Source: Pontibacter litorisediminis (lineage in GTDB: Bacteria; Bacteroidota; Bacteroidia; Cytophagales; Hymenobacteraceae). From it: a stretch of 64,000 bases of DNA. The notes under the pieces are model-generated. The model was not told the DNA's origin. It saw only the letters and a program-made list of their open reading frames with translations, and searched no databases. The stretch covers positions 1 to 64,000 of the forward strand of contig NZ_JARDUA010000007.1 of assembly GCF_029360645.1 (NCBI RefSeq). The letters are read 5' to 3'. The number at the start of each line of letters is the position of its first letter. Within the stretch, counting starts at the first letter, position 1. Shown one piece after another: positions 45,181-54,672 of this stretch. The position numbers and the translations under genes were made by a program.

Positions 45181-45183
45181 ACT

Positions 45184-45191
45184 TACCTTTG
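45184..45191 (+). promoter_or_regulatory. Bacteroidota -7 element for hpt
   Basis: TACCTTTG, exact TAnnTTTG, 23 bp upstream of the ATG and directly preceded by TATACT. Confidence 0.6.
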
Positions 45192-45213
45192 TTCAAGATC
45201 AACCCAACATTAC

Positions 45214-45756
45214 ATGGAACCGCGTACCATTCAAATTCACGACTGTGAGTTTAGCACCTATATTTTCGAGGAGGAGATAATTGCCCGTATCACCATGCTG
45301 GCTGAGCAACTGGACAAAGACTATGCTGAGAAAAAGCCACTTTTCCTGGCCGTGCTGAACGGCTCGTTCATGTTCGTGGCCGACCTGCTGAAGCGCGTTT
45401 CCATACCCTGCGAGATTTCCTTTATCCGCCTGGCCAGTTACCAGGACATGCACAGCACCGGTAAGGTAAAGGAGGTGCTGGGCCTGACCGAAGACATAAA
45501 GGGCCGCCATGTGGTGGTGCTGGAGGATATCGTGGACACCGGCCACACGGTGCACGGCCTGCTGCAGCAACTACAGGAGCGTGGGCCGGCCTCTGTGCAG
45601 GTAGCCACCCTGCTGATGAAGCCAGACTGCCTGCAGCACCCGCTGGACATTAAATACGTGGCCCGCGCGATACCAAACGACTTCGTGGTAGGCTATGGGC
45701 TAGATTACAACGGGCTGGGCCGGAACCTGCGCGACATTTACAAGATCGTATCGTAA
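45214..45756 (+). CDS. hpt: Hypoxanthine phosphoribosyltransferase
   Basis: Purine salvage: hypoxanthine (and usually guanine) plus PRPP to nucleotide. 180 residues; PRPP motif VVVLEDIVDTGHTV (about 92-105), AVLNGSFMFVADL near the N-terminus, and the closing loop DFVVGYGLDYNGLGRNL. Own promoter; the next gene, adk, handles nucleotide phosphorylation. Confidence 0.93.
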   Translation: MEPRTIQIHDCEFSTYIFEEEIIARITMLAEQLDKDYAEKKPLFLAVLNGSFMFVADLLKRVSIPCEISFIRLASYQDMHSTGKVKEVLGLTEDIKGRHVVVLEDIVDTGHTVHGLLQQLQERGPASVQVATLLMKPDCLQHPLDIKYVARAIPNDFVVGYGLDYNGLGRNLRDIYKIVS

Positions 45757-45838
45757 CCCTGCCATACAGGTAGCGTTAGCAGGAGGTGCAGCCGTTTCAC
45801 GGGCCTCATAAAATCAGAAAGTACAGAGAAATTATACT

Positions 45839-45846
45839 TATATTTG
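45839..45846 (+). promoter_or_regulatory. Bacteroidota -7 element for adk
   Basis: TATATTTG, exact TAnnTTTG, preceded by ATACT (ATACTTATATTTG). Lies 22 bp upstream of the ATG. The same ATACTTATATTTG string precedes the ABC gene at 49707. Confidence 0.6.
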
Positions 45847-45868
45847 CTTTTTAAATTAGCTATAAGAT

Positions 45869-46462
45869 ATGCTTAACATTGTTTTGTTTGGCCCTCCAGG
45901 TGCTGGTAAAGGTACCCAAAGTCAAAAACTGTTAGATAAATACAACCTCATACACCTTTCTACCGGCGACTTGCTGCGTTCTGAGATCGCTGCTGGCACC
46001 GCGCTAGGCCTGGAAGCAAAAAAGCTGATGGACAATGGCCTGTTGGTGCCCGACGAAGTAGTGATCGGCATGATCGAAAACAAGGTGAAAGAGCATCGCC
46101 AAGCGGCAGGTTTCATCTTCGACGGCTTCCCGCGCACGGTGCCACAGGCTCAGGGCCTGGACAAGCTGCTGCAGGACAACGATACCGAGATCTCTGCCAT
46201 GATCGCCTTGAAAGTGGACGATGAGGAACTGACCAAGCGCCTGTTGCTGCGTGGCCAGACATCCGGCCGCCCGGATGACCAGAACGAGGAGCTGATCCGC
46301 AAGCGCGTGCAGGAGTATAATACCAAGACAAGGCCAGTGGCCGATTACTATGCCGGGCAAGGCAAGTACTTTGCAGTGGATGGCATCGGCGAGATAGAAG
46401 ACATCTTCAAGGCGCTGTGCCAGCACGTGGATGCATTGAAGGAAAAGCAGGAAGAGAAATAA
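45869..46462 (+). CDS. adk: Adenylate kinase
   Basis: ATP + AMP to 2 ADP. 197 residues. P-loop GPPGAGKGTQ (7-16), AMP-site FDGFPRT, and a LID without zinc cysteines (RLLLRGQTSGRPDDQNEE). The length fits the short LID variant. Leads into obg after about 20 bp. Confidence 0.95.
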   Translation: MLNIVLFGPPGAGKGTQSQKLLDKYNLIHLSTGDLLRSEIAAGTALGLEAKKLMDNGLLVPDEVVIGMIENKVKEHRQAAGFIFDGFPRTVPQAQGLDKLLQDNDTEISAMIALKVDDEELTKRLLLRGQTSGRPDDQNEELIRKRVQEYNTKTRPVADYYAGQGKYFAVDGIGEIEDIFKALCQHVDALKEKQEEK

Positions 46463-46484
46463 TAAGCTACAGGCTTAAGAAGAT

Positions 46485-47477
46485 TTGGCATCAAGCAACT
46501 TTATAGACTACGTTAAGGTCTGCTCGCGTTCCGGGCACGGTGGAGGAGGTTCCGCACACTTGCATCGCGATAAAAAGACGGCGAAGGGTGGCCCCGATGG
46601 GGGCGACGGCGGCCGTGGCGGGCACGTTATACTTCGCGGCAACGCCCAGCTCTGGACGCTGCTGCACCTGCAGTACCGCAAGCACGTGATTGCCGAAAAC
46701 GGCCTGAACGGTGGCCCAAGCCACTCTACCGGGGCGCAAGGCAAGGATGAGGTGCTGGAGGTGCCGCTGGGTACCATTGCCCGCAATGCCGAAACCGGTG
46801 ATATCATGTGCGAAATCACTGAGGACGGGCAGGAGATCATACTTACCCCCGGCGGCCGCGGCGGCCTGGGCAACGCGCACTTTAAATCCCCGACCAACCA
46901 GACACCGCGTTACGCGCAGCCAGGTGAGCCAGGCATTGAGGAGTGGGTGGTGCTGGAACTGAAGCTGCTGGCCGATGTGGGCCTTGTGGGCTTCCCCAAC
47001 GCCGGCAAGTCTACACTGCTGTCGGTAGTGTCGGCGGCCAAGCCCAAAATTGCCAACTACGCCTTTACCACGCTGGAGCCCAACCTGGGGGTGGTGGCCT
47101 ACCGCGACTACAAGTCCTTTGTGATGGCCGATATACCGGGCATCATTGAAGGGGCTTCTGAGGGGAAAGGCCTCGGTTTCCGTTTCCTGCGCCACATCGA
47201 GCGGAACTCCATGCTGCTGTTTATGGTTTCATGTGAGAGCGCCGATATCGCCGAGGAGTATAAAGTACTGCTAACCGAGCTGGAAAAGTATAATCCGGAG
47301 CTGCTGGACAAAAAGCGCATACTTGCCGTTACCAAGTCCGATATGCTGGATGAGGAACTGGAGGAGGAGATGCGCAAGACTTTACCAGCGGACCTCCAAA
47401 CGGTGTTCATCTCCAGCATCACTGGTAAGAACATTACGCAACTGAAAGACATGATCTGGGAGGCACTCAACAGTTAG
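46485..47477 (+). CDS. obg: Obg-family GTPase, ribosome assembly
   Basis: Conserved GTPase for 50S maturation. 330 residues. A glycine-rich Obg fold (1-158) is followed by the G domain: G1 GFPNAGKST (169-177), G3 DIPG (216-219), later TKSD. The start is a TTG at 46485; an in-frame TAA lies three codons upstream, so no ATG could replace it. Downstream of adk by 22 bp; probably co-transcribed. Confidence 0.95.
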   Translation: MASSNFIDYVKVCSRSGHGGGGSAHLHRDKKTAKGGPDGGDGGRGGHVILRGNAQLWTLLHLQYRKHVIAENGLNGGPSHSTGAQGKDEVLEVPLGTIARNAETGDIMCEITEDGQEIILTPGGRGGLGNAHFKSPTNQTPRYAQPGEPGIEEWVVLELKLLADVGLVGFPNAGKSTLLSVVSAAKPKIANYAFTTLEPNLGVVAYRDYKSFVMADIPGIIEGASEGKGLGFRFLRHIERNSMLLFMVSCESADIAEEYKVLLTELEKYNPELLDKKRILAVTKSDMLDEELEEEMRKTLPADLQTVFISSITGKNITQLKDMIWEALNS

Positions 47478-47508
47478 AGCACAGCCCGGTTAAAGTATAA
47501 GAACCAGG

Positions 47509-47546
47509 ATCGGTAGAGGCTACAAAGCCTGCTACCGATTTTTTTT
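47509..47546 (+). terminator. Terminator after obg
   Basis: ATCGGTAG-A-GGCT / AGCC-TG-CTACCGAT with loop ACAA and a long T-run. AAGTATA precedes at about 47494. Confidence 0.88.
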
Positions 47547-47631
47547 AAGGAGTGAGCTTCAGTAGGGTGGAGGAGCGAAGGCTCAATACCGATACTAACG
47601 CTCATCCTTTGTAGCTGCTGCTTCCCTTCCA

Positions 47632-47656
47632 ACAAGATCCTTAACAGGATCAAACG
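47632..47656 (+). repeat. Short palindromic word, copy 2
   Basis: ACAAGATCCTTAACAGGATC, a variant of the word at 11271-11294. Intergenic in both cases. Confidence 0.4.
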
Positions 47657-47789
47657 AAGAGAGATACAGGCACGCATTCATTTAGCCGCTCATGCAAAAT
47701 TAATTTGTGTCAACTTGGCACGAACAGCGGTTTGGCAAGACAATTGAAAAGACAAGATAGACCAATCAACCTAACTTTTTTAAGGCATT

Positions 47790-48365
47790 ATGTCAGATAA
47801 AGATATTAAAAAGGAGCAGGAACAAGAGGAATTGCAGGAAAACACTGCCAATGCAACCACCGAAGAGGAGCTGAACCAGGTGGACGAAACAGCGGAGGAA
47901 ACCACTGCTGAAACGCAGGAGGAAAAAACGGCAGCAGAGCTGGCAGAGATGAAAGATAAATTTGTGCGCCTGATGGCAGAGTTCGAGAACTTCCGCCGCC
48001 GCACGGCTAAAGAGCGCCTGGAGCTAATTAAAACGGCTAATCAGGAAACGATGAGTGAGCTCCTGCCAGTGCTGGATGATATGGAGCGTGCGCGCCAGTC
48101 GATGGAAACCACCAAAGACCTCGACACCATGCTGCAGGGCCTGGAGCTGGTGTTCCATAAGCTGAAGCATGTAACTGTGCAGAAGGGGTTAAAGGCAATG
48201 GAGACGAAGGCTGGCGATGACTTCGACAGCGATTTTCATGAGGCGGTAACGCAAATCCCGGCTCCGTCAGAAGAGCTAAAAGGCAAGATAGTAGATGTAA
48301 TTGAGAAAGGATACACGCTGAACGAGAAGGTGATCCGATTCGCGAAAGTAGTAATAGGAGCGTAA
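47790..48365 (+). CDS. grpE: Nucleotide exchange factor GrpE
   Basis: Releases ADP from DnaK. 191 residues: an acidic N-terminal tail and long coiled coil (EELQENTANATTEEELNQVDETAEE...), KFVRLMAEFENFRRRTAKERLELI, then the C-terminal beta domain with TQIPAPSEELKGKIVDVIEKGYTLNEKVIRFAKVVIG. The dnaJ start lies 3 bp after its stop; dnaK is not in the window. Confidence 0.95.
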   Translation: MSDKDIKKEQEQEELQENTANATTEEELNQVDETAEETTAETQEEKTAAELAEMKDKFVRLMAEFENFRRRTAKERLELIKTANQETMSELLPVLDDMERARQSMETTKDLDTMLQGLELVFHKLKHVTVQKGLKAMETKAGDDFDSDFHEAVTQIPAPSEELKGKIVDVIEKGYTLNEKVIRFAKVVIGA

Positions 48366-48368
48366 GCC

Positions 48369-49511
48369 ATGGCTAAGAGAGATTATTATGAGGTTTTGGG
48401 GGTAAGCAAAAGCGCCACGCAGGAGGAGATAAAGAAGTCTTACCGCAAAATCGCCATTAAATTCCATCCAGATAAGAACCCGGACGACCCTACCGCCGAA
48501 GACAAGTTCAAAGAGGCGGCAGAGGCTTACGAGGTGCTGAGCGACCAGCAGAAGCGCCAGCGTTACGACCAGTTCGGGCACCAGGGCATGAACGGCGGCT
48601 TCGGCGGCGGCGGCATGAACATGGAGGATATCTTCTCGCAGTTCGGCGACATCTTTGGCGGCGGCGGCTTTGAGAGCTTCTTCGGCGGTGCCGGACGCTC
48701 CGGCGGCGGACGGCGCCAGCGCAAAGGTTCTAACCTGCGCATTAAGCTAAAGCTTAACCTGGAGGAGATAGCCAACGGCGTAGAGAAAAAGATAAAAGTA
48801 AAGCGCTACGTAGCCTGTAGCACCTGCGGCGGCAACGGTGCCAAGAACGGAACCGACATGCAGACCTGCGGCACCTGCCAGGGCTCCGGCCAGGTGCGCA
48901 AGGTGGTGAACACCATGCTCGGCCAAATGGTATCCACGGCGACATGCCCTACCTGTAACGGCGAGGGCCGCATCGTGACCAACAACTGTAATGCCTGCCA
49001 CGGAAGCGGTAGGGAGCTGCAGGAAGAGGTGATCTCGATCAACGTGCCAGGCGGCGTAATGGATGGCATGCAGCTGAGCATGAGCGGCAAGGGTAACGTG
49101 CCGGAGCGCGGAGGCGTGCCCGGTGACCTGCTGATCCAGATAGAGGAGGAGCCGCACCCAACCCTGAAGCGCGAAGGCAATAACGTGATCTATGAGCAGT
49201 ACATCAGCTTTGTGGATGCGGCCCTGGGTGCTGAGGTGGAGGTGCCAACCATTTCCGGTAAAGTAAAAATCACGATAAAGCCAGGTACGCAAAGCGGGGA
49301 GATTTTCAGGCTGCGTGGCAAAGGCATCCAGGATATCAACGGCTACGGTAAAGGCGACCAGCTGATCCATGTGAACGTGTGGACGCCGAAGAGCCTGAGC
49401 AGCGACGAGAAGGCAGTGTTGGAAGGCCTGCGCTATTCCGCCAACTTCACACCAAACCCAGGTAAGAACGAGAAAGGATTCTTTGAGAAGGTGAAAGATT
49501 ACTTCCAGTAA
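48369..49511 (+). CDS. dnaJ: Chaperone DnaJ
   Basis: Hsp40 co-chaperone, 380 residues. J domain with HPD at 33-35, a Gly/Phe region (about 72-115), four zinc-binding CxxCxGxG-type repeats with Cys pairs at 150/153, 167/170, 193/196 and 207/210, then the substrate-binding C-terminal region. Type I DnaJ. Operon with grpE. Confidence 0.96.
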   Translation: MAKRDYYEVLGVSKSATQEEIKKSYRKIAIKFHPDKNPDDPTAEDKFKEAAEAYEVLSDQQKRQRYDQFGHQGMNGGFGGGGMNMEDIFSQFGDIFGGGGFESFFGGAGRSGGGRRQRKGSNLRIKLKLNLEEIANGVEKKIKVKRYVACSTCGGNGAKNGTDMQTCGTCQGSGQVRKVVNTMLGQMVSTATCPTCNGEGRIVTNNCNACHGSGRELQEEVISINVPGGVMDGMQLSMSGKGNVPERGGVPGDLLIQIEEEPHPTLKREGNNVIYEQYISFVDAALGAEVEVPTISGKVKITIKPGTQSGEIFRLRGKGIQDINGYGKGDQLIHVNVWTPKSLSSDEKAVLEGLRYSANFTPNPGKNEKGFFEKVKDYFQ

Positions 49512-49535
49512 AAGGCCTTCCCGAACTGTAGTTTT

Positions 49536-49575
49536 AGGCCCGGTTTTCCGTATACACGGAAGGCCGGGCTTTTTA
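49536..49575 (+). terminator. Terminator after dnaJ
   Basis: AGGCCCGG pairs with CCGGGCT (one bulge); an inner TTCCGT / ACGGAA stem extends it; TTTTTATTTATAC follows. Confidence 0.8.
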
Positions 49576-49676
49576 TTTATACTACCTATATCAGGTAGAG
49601 CCGTAGTTTGATCCCTTTTATACCTGGCTTAGTCGATTAAGTATAGCCAAGGCGCTATGCAATACAGCATAATACT

Positions 49677-49684
49677 TATATTTG
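49677..49684 (+). promoter_or_regulatory. Bacteroidota -7 element for the ABC exporter operon
   Basis: TATATTTG within ATACTTATATTTG, 22 bp upstream of the TTG start. Same string as the adk promoter. Confidence 0.6.
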
Positions 49685-49706
49685 AGTAAACTAAACCCAA
49701 ACACCC

Positions 49707-50618
49707 TTGAGTATTCTGAAGATTGATGGCGTGACCAAAAGCTACGCCAACCACACCGCCCTCGACCATGTGAGCTTCGAGATTCCGCAGGGCTGCATTT
49801 TTGGCCTGCTGGGCCCGAATGGTGCAGGGAAAACATCGCTTATCCGCATCATTACCCAAATTACCGGTGCAGACAGCGGCAAGATATACTTTAAAGGCGA
49901 GCGCCTGAAGCCCGACCACATCAAGGACATGGGGTACCTGCCCGAAGAGCGTGGCCTTTACAAGAAGATGAAGGTAGGAGAGCAGCTGCTGTACCTGGCC
50001 CAGCTGAAAGGCCTGAGCAAGGAGGAGGCGACCGCCCGCATCAAGACCTGGGTAGACCGCTTTGAGATTCGCGAGTGGTTGGGTAAGCACATCGAGGACC
50101 TCTCAAAGGGCATGCAGCAGAAGGTGCAGTTTATTGCCACCGTGCTGCACGAGCCATCGCTGATCATCCTGGATGAGCCTTTCTCCGGCTTCGACCCGAT
50201 CAACGCCAACCTGATCAAAGACGAAATCCTGAGCCTGCGCGAGCGGGGCGCCACCATTATCTTCTCTACGCACCGCATGGAGTCGGTGGAGGAGCTTTGC
50301 GACAACATCGCCCTGATAAACAGGGCGCAGAAGGTGCTGGACGGGCCGGTGAAGGAGATAAAAGACGCCTACAAAACCGACACGTACCAGGTTATCGGCA
50401 ACGGCCAGCTCATGATCACCTCCCCGGACTTTGAGGTGGTAGAGCAGCATAGCAACCACGGTATCTTCAGGGCCAACGTGCGCCTGCTGAACGATACCTC
50501 TCCAAATGACCTGCTGCGCTACCTCATCCAGCGGGTGGAGGTGCACTCTTTTGTGGAGCTGGTGCCTAGCATAAACGAAATCTTCATCCAAAAAGTAAAA
50601 GAAACACACCATGCATAA
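49707..50618 (+). CDS. ABC transporter ATP-binding protein
   Basis: 303 residues, DUF4162-type ATPase seen in NatA-like exporters. Walker A GPNGAGKT (36-43), signature LSKGMQ (132-137), Walker B LIILDEP (152-158), His189 in STHR. The start codon is TTG, placed by the promoter 22 bp upstream and the alignment MSILKIDGVTKSY; no ATG precedes in a sensible place. The permease start overlaps its stop by 8 bp, showing tight coupling. Confidence 0.92.
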   Translation: MSILKIDGVTKSYANHTALDHVSFEIPQGCIFGLLGPNGAGKTSLIRIITQITGADSGKIYFKGERLKPDHIKDMGYLPEERGLYKKMKVGEQLLYLAQLKGLSKEEATARIKTWVDRFEIREWLGKHIEDLSKGMQQKVQFIATVLHEPSLIILDEPFSGFDPINANLIKDEILSLRERGATIIFSTHRMESVEELCDNIALINRAQKVLDGPVKEIKDAYKTDTYQVIGNGQLMITSPDFEVVEQHSNHGIFRANVRLLNDTSPNDLLRYLIQRVEVHSFVELVPSINEIFIQKVKETHHA

Positions 50619-51969
50619 GATCTGGCTGATTATACAGCGCGAATACCTGACACGCGTGCGCAAAAAGAGCTTCATCATCATGACGCTGCTCACGCCGCTG
50701 CTGCTGGCTACCTTCATGATCCTGCCCGGGCTGCTGATCGGCATGTCGGACGAGGCGGAGACGGTAATGGTGCTGGACGAGAGCGGCCTGTTTGAGGGCA
50801 AGCTGGAGAACAAGAAAGACATCAGCTTTGTGCCGCTGGCCGGTACCCTGGACCAGGCCAAGACGCTGTACCAGGAAACCGACAACACGGCCCTGCTCTA
50901 CATCCCGGAGATGAGCATAGACGACCCGAAAGGCTTCATCGTGTATGGCAAGAAGAACATCAGCATACAAACGCAGGTGCGCCTGGAGAACATGCTGGAA
51001 AAGGAGATCGAGAACCAGCGCTACCTTGCCTCCGGCCTCGACCGCGAAACGCTGGACAAGATAAAGGCCAACGTAAAGCTGACCGCCGTTAACCTGAGCG
51101 ATAGCGGCGAGAAGGACAACAACGCCATCATCACCTCCATTGCGGGTGTGGCTGGCGCAGTGATCATCTACTTCTTCATCTTCCTGTACGGGGTGCAGAT
51201 TATGCGTGGGGTGATAGAGGAGAAGACCAGCCGCATTGTGGAGGTTATGATCTCTTCGGTAAAACCCTTTCAGCTGATGATGGGCAAGATCGTGGGCATT
51301 GCCGCCGTGGGCCTGACCCAGTTCCTGCTCTGGATCATACTTTCGTTTGTGGCCGTTACCGCCGTTTCGGCTGCTTTTGGGGTGGATGCCGCCCCGTCGC
51401 CAGCGGCGCAGTATGCCGCCGGCCAGGTGGCCGCGCAGGGTGAGGATGTGGCCGCCGGCGACCCTACCGCGATGGATAACCCGGAGGGGCAGGATGAGTT
51501 CGCCAGCACTTTTAACGACGTCAAGAAAAGTTTCGCGAACCTGCCCGTGGCCCTGATCTTCGGTAGTTTCCTGTTCTATTTCCTGGGCGGGTACCTGTTG
51601 TATGGCTCGCTCTTCGGGGCCATTGGGGCTGCCGTGGATAACGAGACCGACACCCAGCAGTTCATGATGCCGATCACGATACCGCTGGTGATTTCCTTTA
51701 TCATGTCGTACTCTATTGTGCTGAAGAACCCGGATGGGCCGGTGGCGTTCTGGTTGTCGATGATTCCAATTACCTCACCGATCGTGATGATGGTGCGCGT
51801 TCCGTTTGGCGTGCCCGCCTGGGAGCTACTGCTCTCGATGGGCCTGCTGGTGGCCGGCTTCGTGTTCACCACCTGGATCGCCAGCCGAATCTACCGGGTG
51901 GGCATCCTGATGTACGGCAAAAAAGTAAACTACAAGGAGCTGTCGAAGTGGCTGTTTTACAGGGTATAA
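50611..51969 (+). CDS. ABC-2 type permease
   Basis: 452 residues. One membrane segment near the N-terminus (about 20-40), a large extracytoplasmic domain (to about 170), then about five segments. An Ala/Asp-rich, probably disordered insertion (about 250-300, VDAAPSPAAQYAAGQVAAQ...) interrupts the membrane part. Matches ABC2_membrane_3/NatB-like permeases. Overlaps the ATPase gene by 8 bp. Substrate unknown. Confidence 0.9.
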   Translation: MHKIWLIIQREYLTRVRKKSFIIMTLLTPLLLATFMILPGLLIGMSDEAETVMVLDESGLFEGKLENKKDISFVPLAGTLDQAKTLYQETDNTALLYIPEMSIDDPKGFIVYGKKNISIQTQVRLENMLEKEIENQRYLASGLDRETLDKIKANVKLTAVNLSDSGEKDNNAIITSIAGVAGAVIIYFFIFLYGVQIMRGVIEEKTSRIVEVMISSVKPFQLMMGKIVGIAAVGLTQFLLWIILSFVAVTAVSAAFGVDAAPSPAAQYAAGQVAAQGEDVAAGDPTAMDNPEGQDEFASTFNDVKKSFANLPVALIFGSFLFYFLGGYLLYGSLFGAIGAAVDNETDTQQFMMPITIPLVISFIMSYSIVLKNPDGPVAFWLSMIPITSPIVMMVRVPFGVPAWELLLSMGLLVAGFVFTTWIASRIYRVGILMYGKKVNYKELSKWLFYRV

Positions 51970-51991
51970 GTATAGAAGTTGCATTGTAAAG

Positions 51992-52031
51992 TATAAAAAT
52001 AGCCGGTGCCCCAGGTGCCGGCTATTTTTAT
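51992..52031 (+). terminator. Terminator after the ABC exporter
   Basis: Stem AAAAATAGCCGG / CCGGCTATTTTT around TGCCCCAGGTG. AAGTATA directly precedes. Confidence 0.9.
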
Positions 52032-52063
52032 TATCTTGATTTATAAAATCAGACCACAAGATC

Positions 52064-52948
52064 ATGATGAAGTATAAACTCCTGACAATTCTTTTGATGG
52101 CACTAACCACAGTAACCATGGCCCAGAAAAAAGACAAGCCCGCCTACCAGCTGTTCACCGCGGAGGGCAAAAGCATACACTATGGCAAAATGCTGAAGGA
52201 ACTACAGGAGGCAGAGGTTATACTTTTTGGCGAACAGCACAACGACCCGATCGCGCATTGGCTGCAACTGGAGGTGGCCAAAGACCTGCACCGGGAGAAC
52301 CCCCAGCGATTTGCCATCGGAGCCGAGATGTTTGAGGCCGATGTGCAGCTGGTGTTGAACGAGTACCTGGCAGGGCAGGCGCCGGAGAAGAACTTTGAGC
52401 AGGAGGCAAGGCCATGGCCCAACTACGCCACCGACTACAGGCCTGTGGTGCGTTTTGCCAAAGAACAGCAGATCCCGTTTATCGCGACAAACGTGCCGCG
52501 CCGCTATGCGGCCATGGTTGCTTCCGGGGGGCTAGCTGCGCTGAATGTCGTGTCGGAGGAGGCGAAGCGCTATATGGCGCCGCTTCCGGTTACGGTGGAT
52601 ATGGAGTTGCCAGGTTACAAGAACATGGTGGCGATGTTTGGCAGCAGCACGCACGGCAACACTCAAAGCCTGAACATTGTGCAGGCACAGGCGCTGAAAG
52701 ATGCTACCATGGCGCACTTTATACTTGGCCAGGTACAGCAGGGGCGGCAGGTGCTGCACTTGAACGGCGCTTACCATTCAGACAATTTCGAGGGGATCGG
52801 TTGGTACCTGAAGCAGCTTCGCCCGCAGGTAAAGACCCGTACCATCACCACCGTGCTGCAAGCCGATCTGGAGAAGCTGTCGGAAGAGAATAAGCAGAAA
52901 GCCGATTTTATACTTGTAGTGCCGGAAAGCATGACGAGAACCTACTGA
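52064..52948 (+). CDS. ChaN-like (Tiki superfamily) secreted protein
   Basis: 294 residues. Signal peptide MMKYKLLTILLMALTTVTMAQ, then the ChaN/DUF399 fold: VILFGEQHNDPIAHWLQLEV (GEQHN at 56-60), RFAIGAEMFEADVQ, and HLNGAYHSDNFEGIGWYL near the end. ChaN relatives bind haem and relate to Tiki metalloproteases; which applies here is unclear. An ATG at 52067 is an alternative start. Confidence 0.87.
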   Translation: MMKYKLLTILLMALTTVTMAQKKDKPAYQLFTAEGKSIHYGKMLKELQEAEVILFGEQHNDPIAHWLQLEVAKDLHRENPQRFAIGAEMFEADVQLVLNEYLAGQAPEKNFEQEARPWPNYATDYRPVVRFAKEQQIPFIATNVPRRYAAMVASGGLAALNVVSEEAKRYMAPLPVTVDMELPGYKNMVAMFGSSTHGNTQSLNIVQAQALKDATMAHFILGQVQQGRQVLHLNGAYHSDNFEGIGWYLKQLRPQVKTRTITTVLQADLEKLSEENKQKADFILVVPESMTRTY

Positions 52949-53049
52949 GTTGGGAAGTTAGAAGGTTAGAAAGTGTGGCGGTAGCGTATAGCAGGAGACC
53001 TATCCTCCTAGGAGGGGAATCACTCCACCCCAGCCATCCCTTAAGAACA

Positions 53050-53357
53050 GGGGAGGGAGCTCTGTTCAAGCACCGTTAGCGCTGGCTACCGGAATGATCC
53101 CAGTCTTTGGGTTGAGCGCCTTCTAGATTTCCGGTGCCCGTAAGGGCATTGCGACAGCAAAGGAAATGTAGACAGCGCGATGCCCTTATCGAGGGCCCCT
53201 ACCCCCAAGACGAGCCCTCTCGGGCTGGAGAGCACCACAGTCAGAGATGAAACGAGCTGGAAGTAAAGCCAAGGATGAACAGCAGCAAGCAAGGATAGCT
53301 TGTATCAAGCTGAGTAAAGCTGCGGCTAAGACAAGGCACAAGCGGACACTGGCGCCA
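53050..53357 (-). repeat. Interspersed ~290 bp repeat, copy C
   Basis: Inverted relative to copies A and B. Reading the minus strand: CGCTTGTGCC, AAGCTATCC, CCCGAGAGGGCTCGTCTT, GGGGGTAGGGGCCCTCGATA, GGGCATCGCGCTGTCT, CCGGAAATCTAGAAGGCGCT, GACTGGGATCATTCCGGTAG, CGCTAACGG. It shares the GGGGGTAGGGG block and the distal CTAACGG-GAACAGA part with copy A. Confidence 0.8.
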
Positions 53358-53411
53358 GCAGGTGTGGAGAAGCAAGTATAGCCACAACCAATCCATACTA
53401 CCCTAAAACAA

Positions 53412-53440
53412 CAAAGCCCGGCTAAAACAGCCGGGCTTTG
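53412..53440 (-). terminator. Terminator after the IscA gene
   Basis: CAAAGCCCGGCT / AGCCGGGCTTTG with loop AAAAC; TTGTTTT follows on the minus strand. Confidence 0.82.
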
Positions 53441-53469
53441 TCTATCTAAAGAGAAAGAAGGTATCTTAC

Positions 53470-53817
53470 TTAAGCGGAGAAAGAGCTTCCGCAGCCGCAT
53501 GTGCTGGTAGCCTGTGGGTTGTTGAAAGTGAAGCCGCGTGCGTTCAGGCCATCCTGGAAGTCGACTTCCATGCCCATTACGTACATGCCATGCTTCTTGT
53601 CCATGATCAGCGTAACGCCGTCCAACTCAAACGTCTCATCAGACTCTTTTGGCTTGTCAAAGCCAAGCAGGTAGGAAAGTCCGGAGCAGCCACCGCCCTG
53701 CACACCCACGCGCAGGCCATACTCAGCGGGTACGTTCTTTTCCTTCAATATATTTTTCACCTCTTCCAAGGCTCTTTCTGTCAAATGTATAGGTGCAGTT
53801 TTGGTTTCTGTTGCCAT
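53470..53817 (-). CDS. Iron-sulfur cluster carrier, IscA/HesB family
   Basis: 115 residues with the ATG at 53817; a longer upstream frame is not typical. The three cluster cysteines are in GGGCSGLSY and CGCGSSF. IHLTERALEEVKNILKEKN and GLNARGFTFNNPQATSTC are typical. It carries or inserts Fe-S clusters in the cytoplasm. IscA versus ErpA cannot be decided here. Single gene with its own terminator. Confidence 0.93.
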   Translation of the reverse strand: MATETKTAPIHLTERALEEVKNILKEKNVPAEYGLRVGVQGGGCSGLSYLLGFDKPKESDETFELDGVTLIMDKKHGMYVMGMEVDFQDGLNARGFTFNNPQATSTCGCGSSFSA

Positions 53818-53975
53818 AGTATAGATGTCTTTATTTGTAGCCACAAACCTAAGCAATAATCTACAAAAATGCTTGCAGTTACTAGGCTGTACCTAGTAAA
53901 CAGGCAAAGCCTGTAAATGATTCATGCATCCAGAATTAATTTTTTACGATATTTATACTTTCAACTACTGAGAGC

Positions 53976-54524
53976 ATGGCTGACTTTTTCGTTTTATTAA
54001 TAGAGCTACTAAAACTGGCTTTGCCGGCGCTGGTACTGGTTGGGGGCTTATACCTGTTGCTCCAAAAGCATTATGAGCGCGAAGACCGCCTGCGGTCCGA
54101 GAAGGCCCAGCAGAAGGACAGCAGGAATGCAGAGATTATCACCCCGATACGGCTGCAGGCGTATGAGCGGGTTGTACTACTGCTGGAGCGCATTACACCA
54201 AGCAACCTGCTGCTGCGCGTAAGCCCGGCCGGGCAAACGGCTGCAGAGTACCACCGCCTGCTGCTCTCAGAAATCCGCAACGAGTTCAACCACAACATGT
54301 CGCAGCAGGTGTACATGAGCGAGCAGGCATGGCAGCAGGTAAACCACGCCCGGGAGGATGTGGTGAAGCTGATCAACAAAACTTTTCAGGAGCTGCCCGA
54401 AAATGCCCGTGGCACCGACCTGGCCAAACGCGTATTGGAAACGGTGCTGGTAAACGAGCAGGACCCAACCGCCCAGGCAATCAACGTGGTAAAGCAGGAG
54501 GTACGCGCGGAGTTTGGAAGATAG
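53976..54524 (+). CDS. Membrane-anchored protein of unknown function
   Basis: 182 residues. One N-terminal membrane segment (about 8-30), then a charged helical cytoplasmic part (HYEREDRLRSEKAQQKDSRNAEIITPIRLQAYERVVLLLERITPSNLLLRVSPAG...). I do not recognise a family firmly. Divergent from iscA; convergent with serC, with a long palindromic terminator between. Confidence 0.75.
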   Translation: MADFFVLLIELLKLALPALVLVGGLYLLLQKHYEREDRLRSEKAQQKDSRNAEIITPIRLQAYERVVLLLERITPSNLLLRVSPAGQTAAEYHRLLLSEIRNEFNHNMSQQVYMSEQAWQQVNHAREDVVKLINKTFQELPENARGTDLAKRVLETVLVNEQDPTAQAINVVKQEVRAEFGR

Positions 54525-54672
54525 CGAGTTTAGGAGTTCGCGCGTTTCAGAGTTGTGTCACGCTGGCCTGCTGTAGGCGTGACAGGGCTAGTATACCCTA
54601 AGGCATACTGGATGTAAGTGCCGAACTTGATGCGAGGAAGGAAACCTCCTGTAGCAGGATAGCTCGTTCTAT

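Larger units (their letters stand above)
47478..47789. other. Intergenic region upstream of grpE
   Basis: About 310 bp. Holds a terminator (47509-47546) and a short palindromic word (47632-47656). No gene found. Confidence 0.6.
52949..53469. other. Intergenic region with repeat copy C and a terminator
   Basis: About 520 bp. GAGTTAGAAGG-type strings at 52950-52975, repeat copy C at 53050-53357 and a terminator at 53412-53440. No gene accepted; a 68-codon minus-strand frame lies inside the repeat. Confidence 0.65.
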
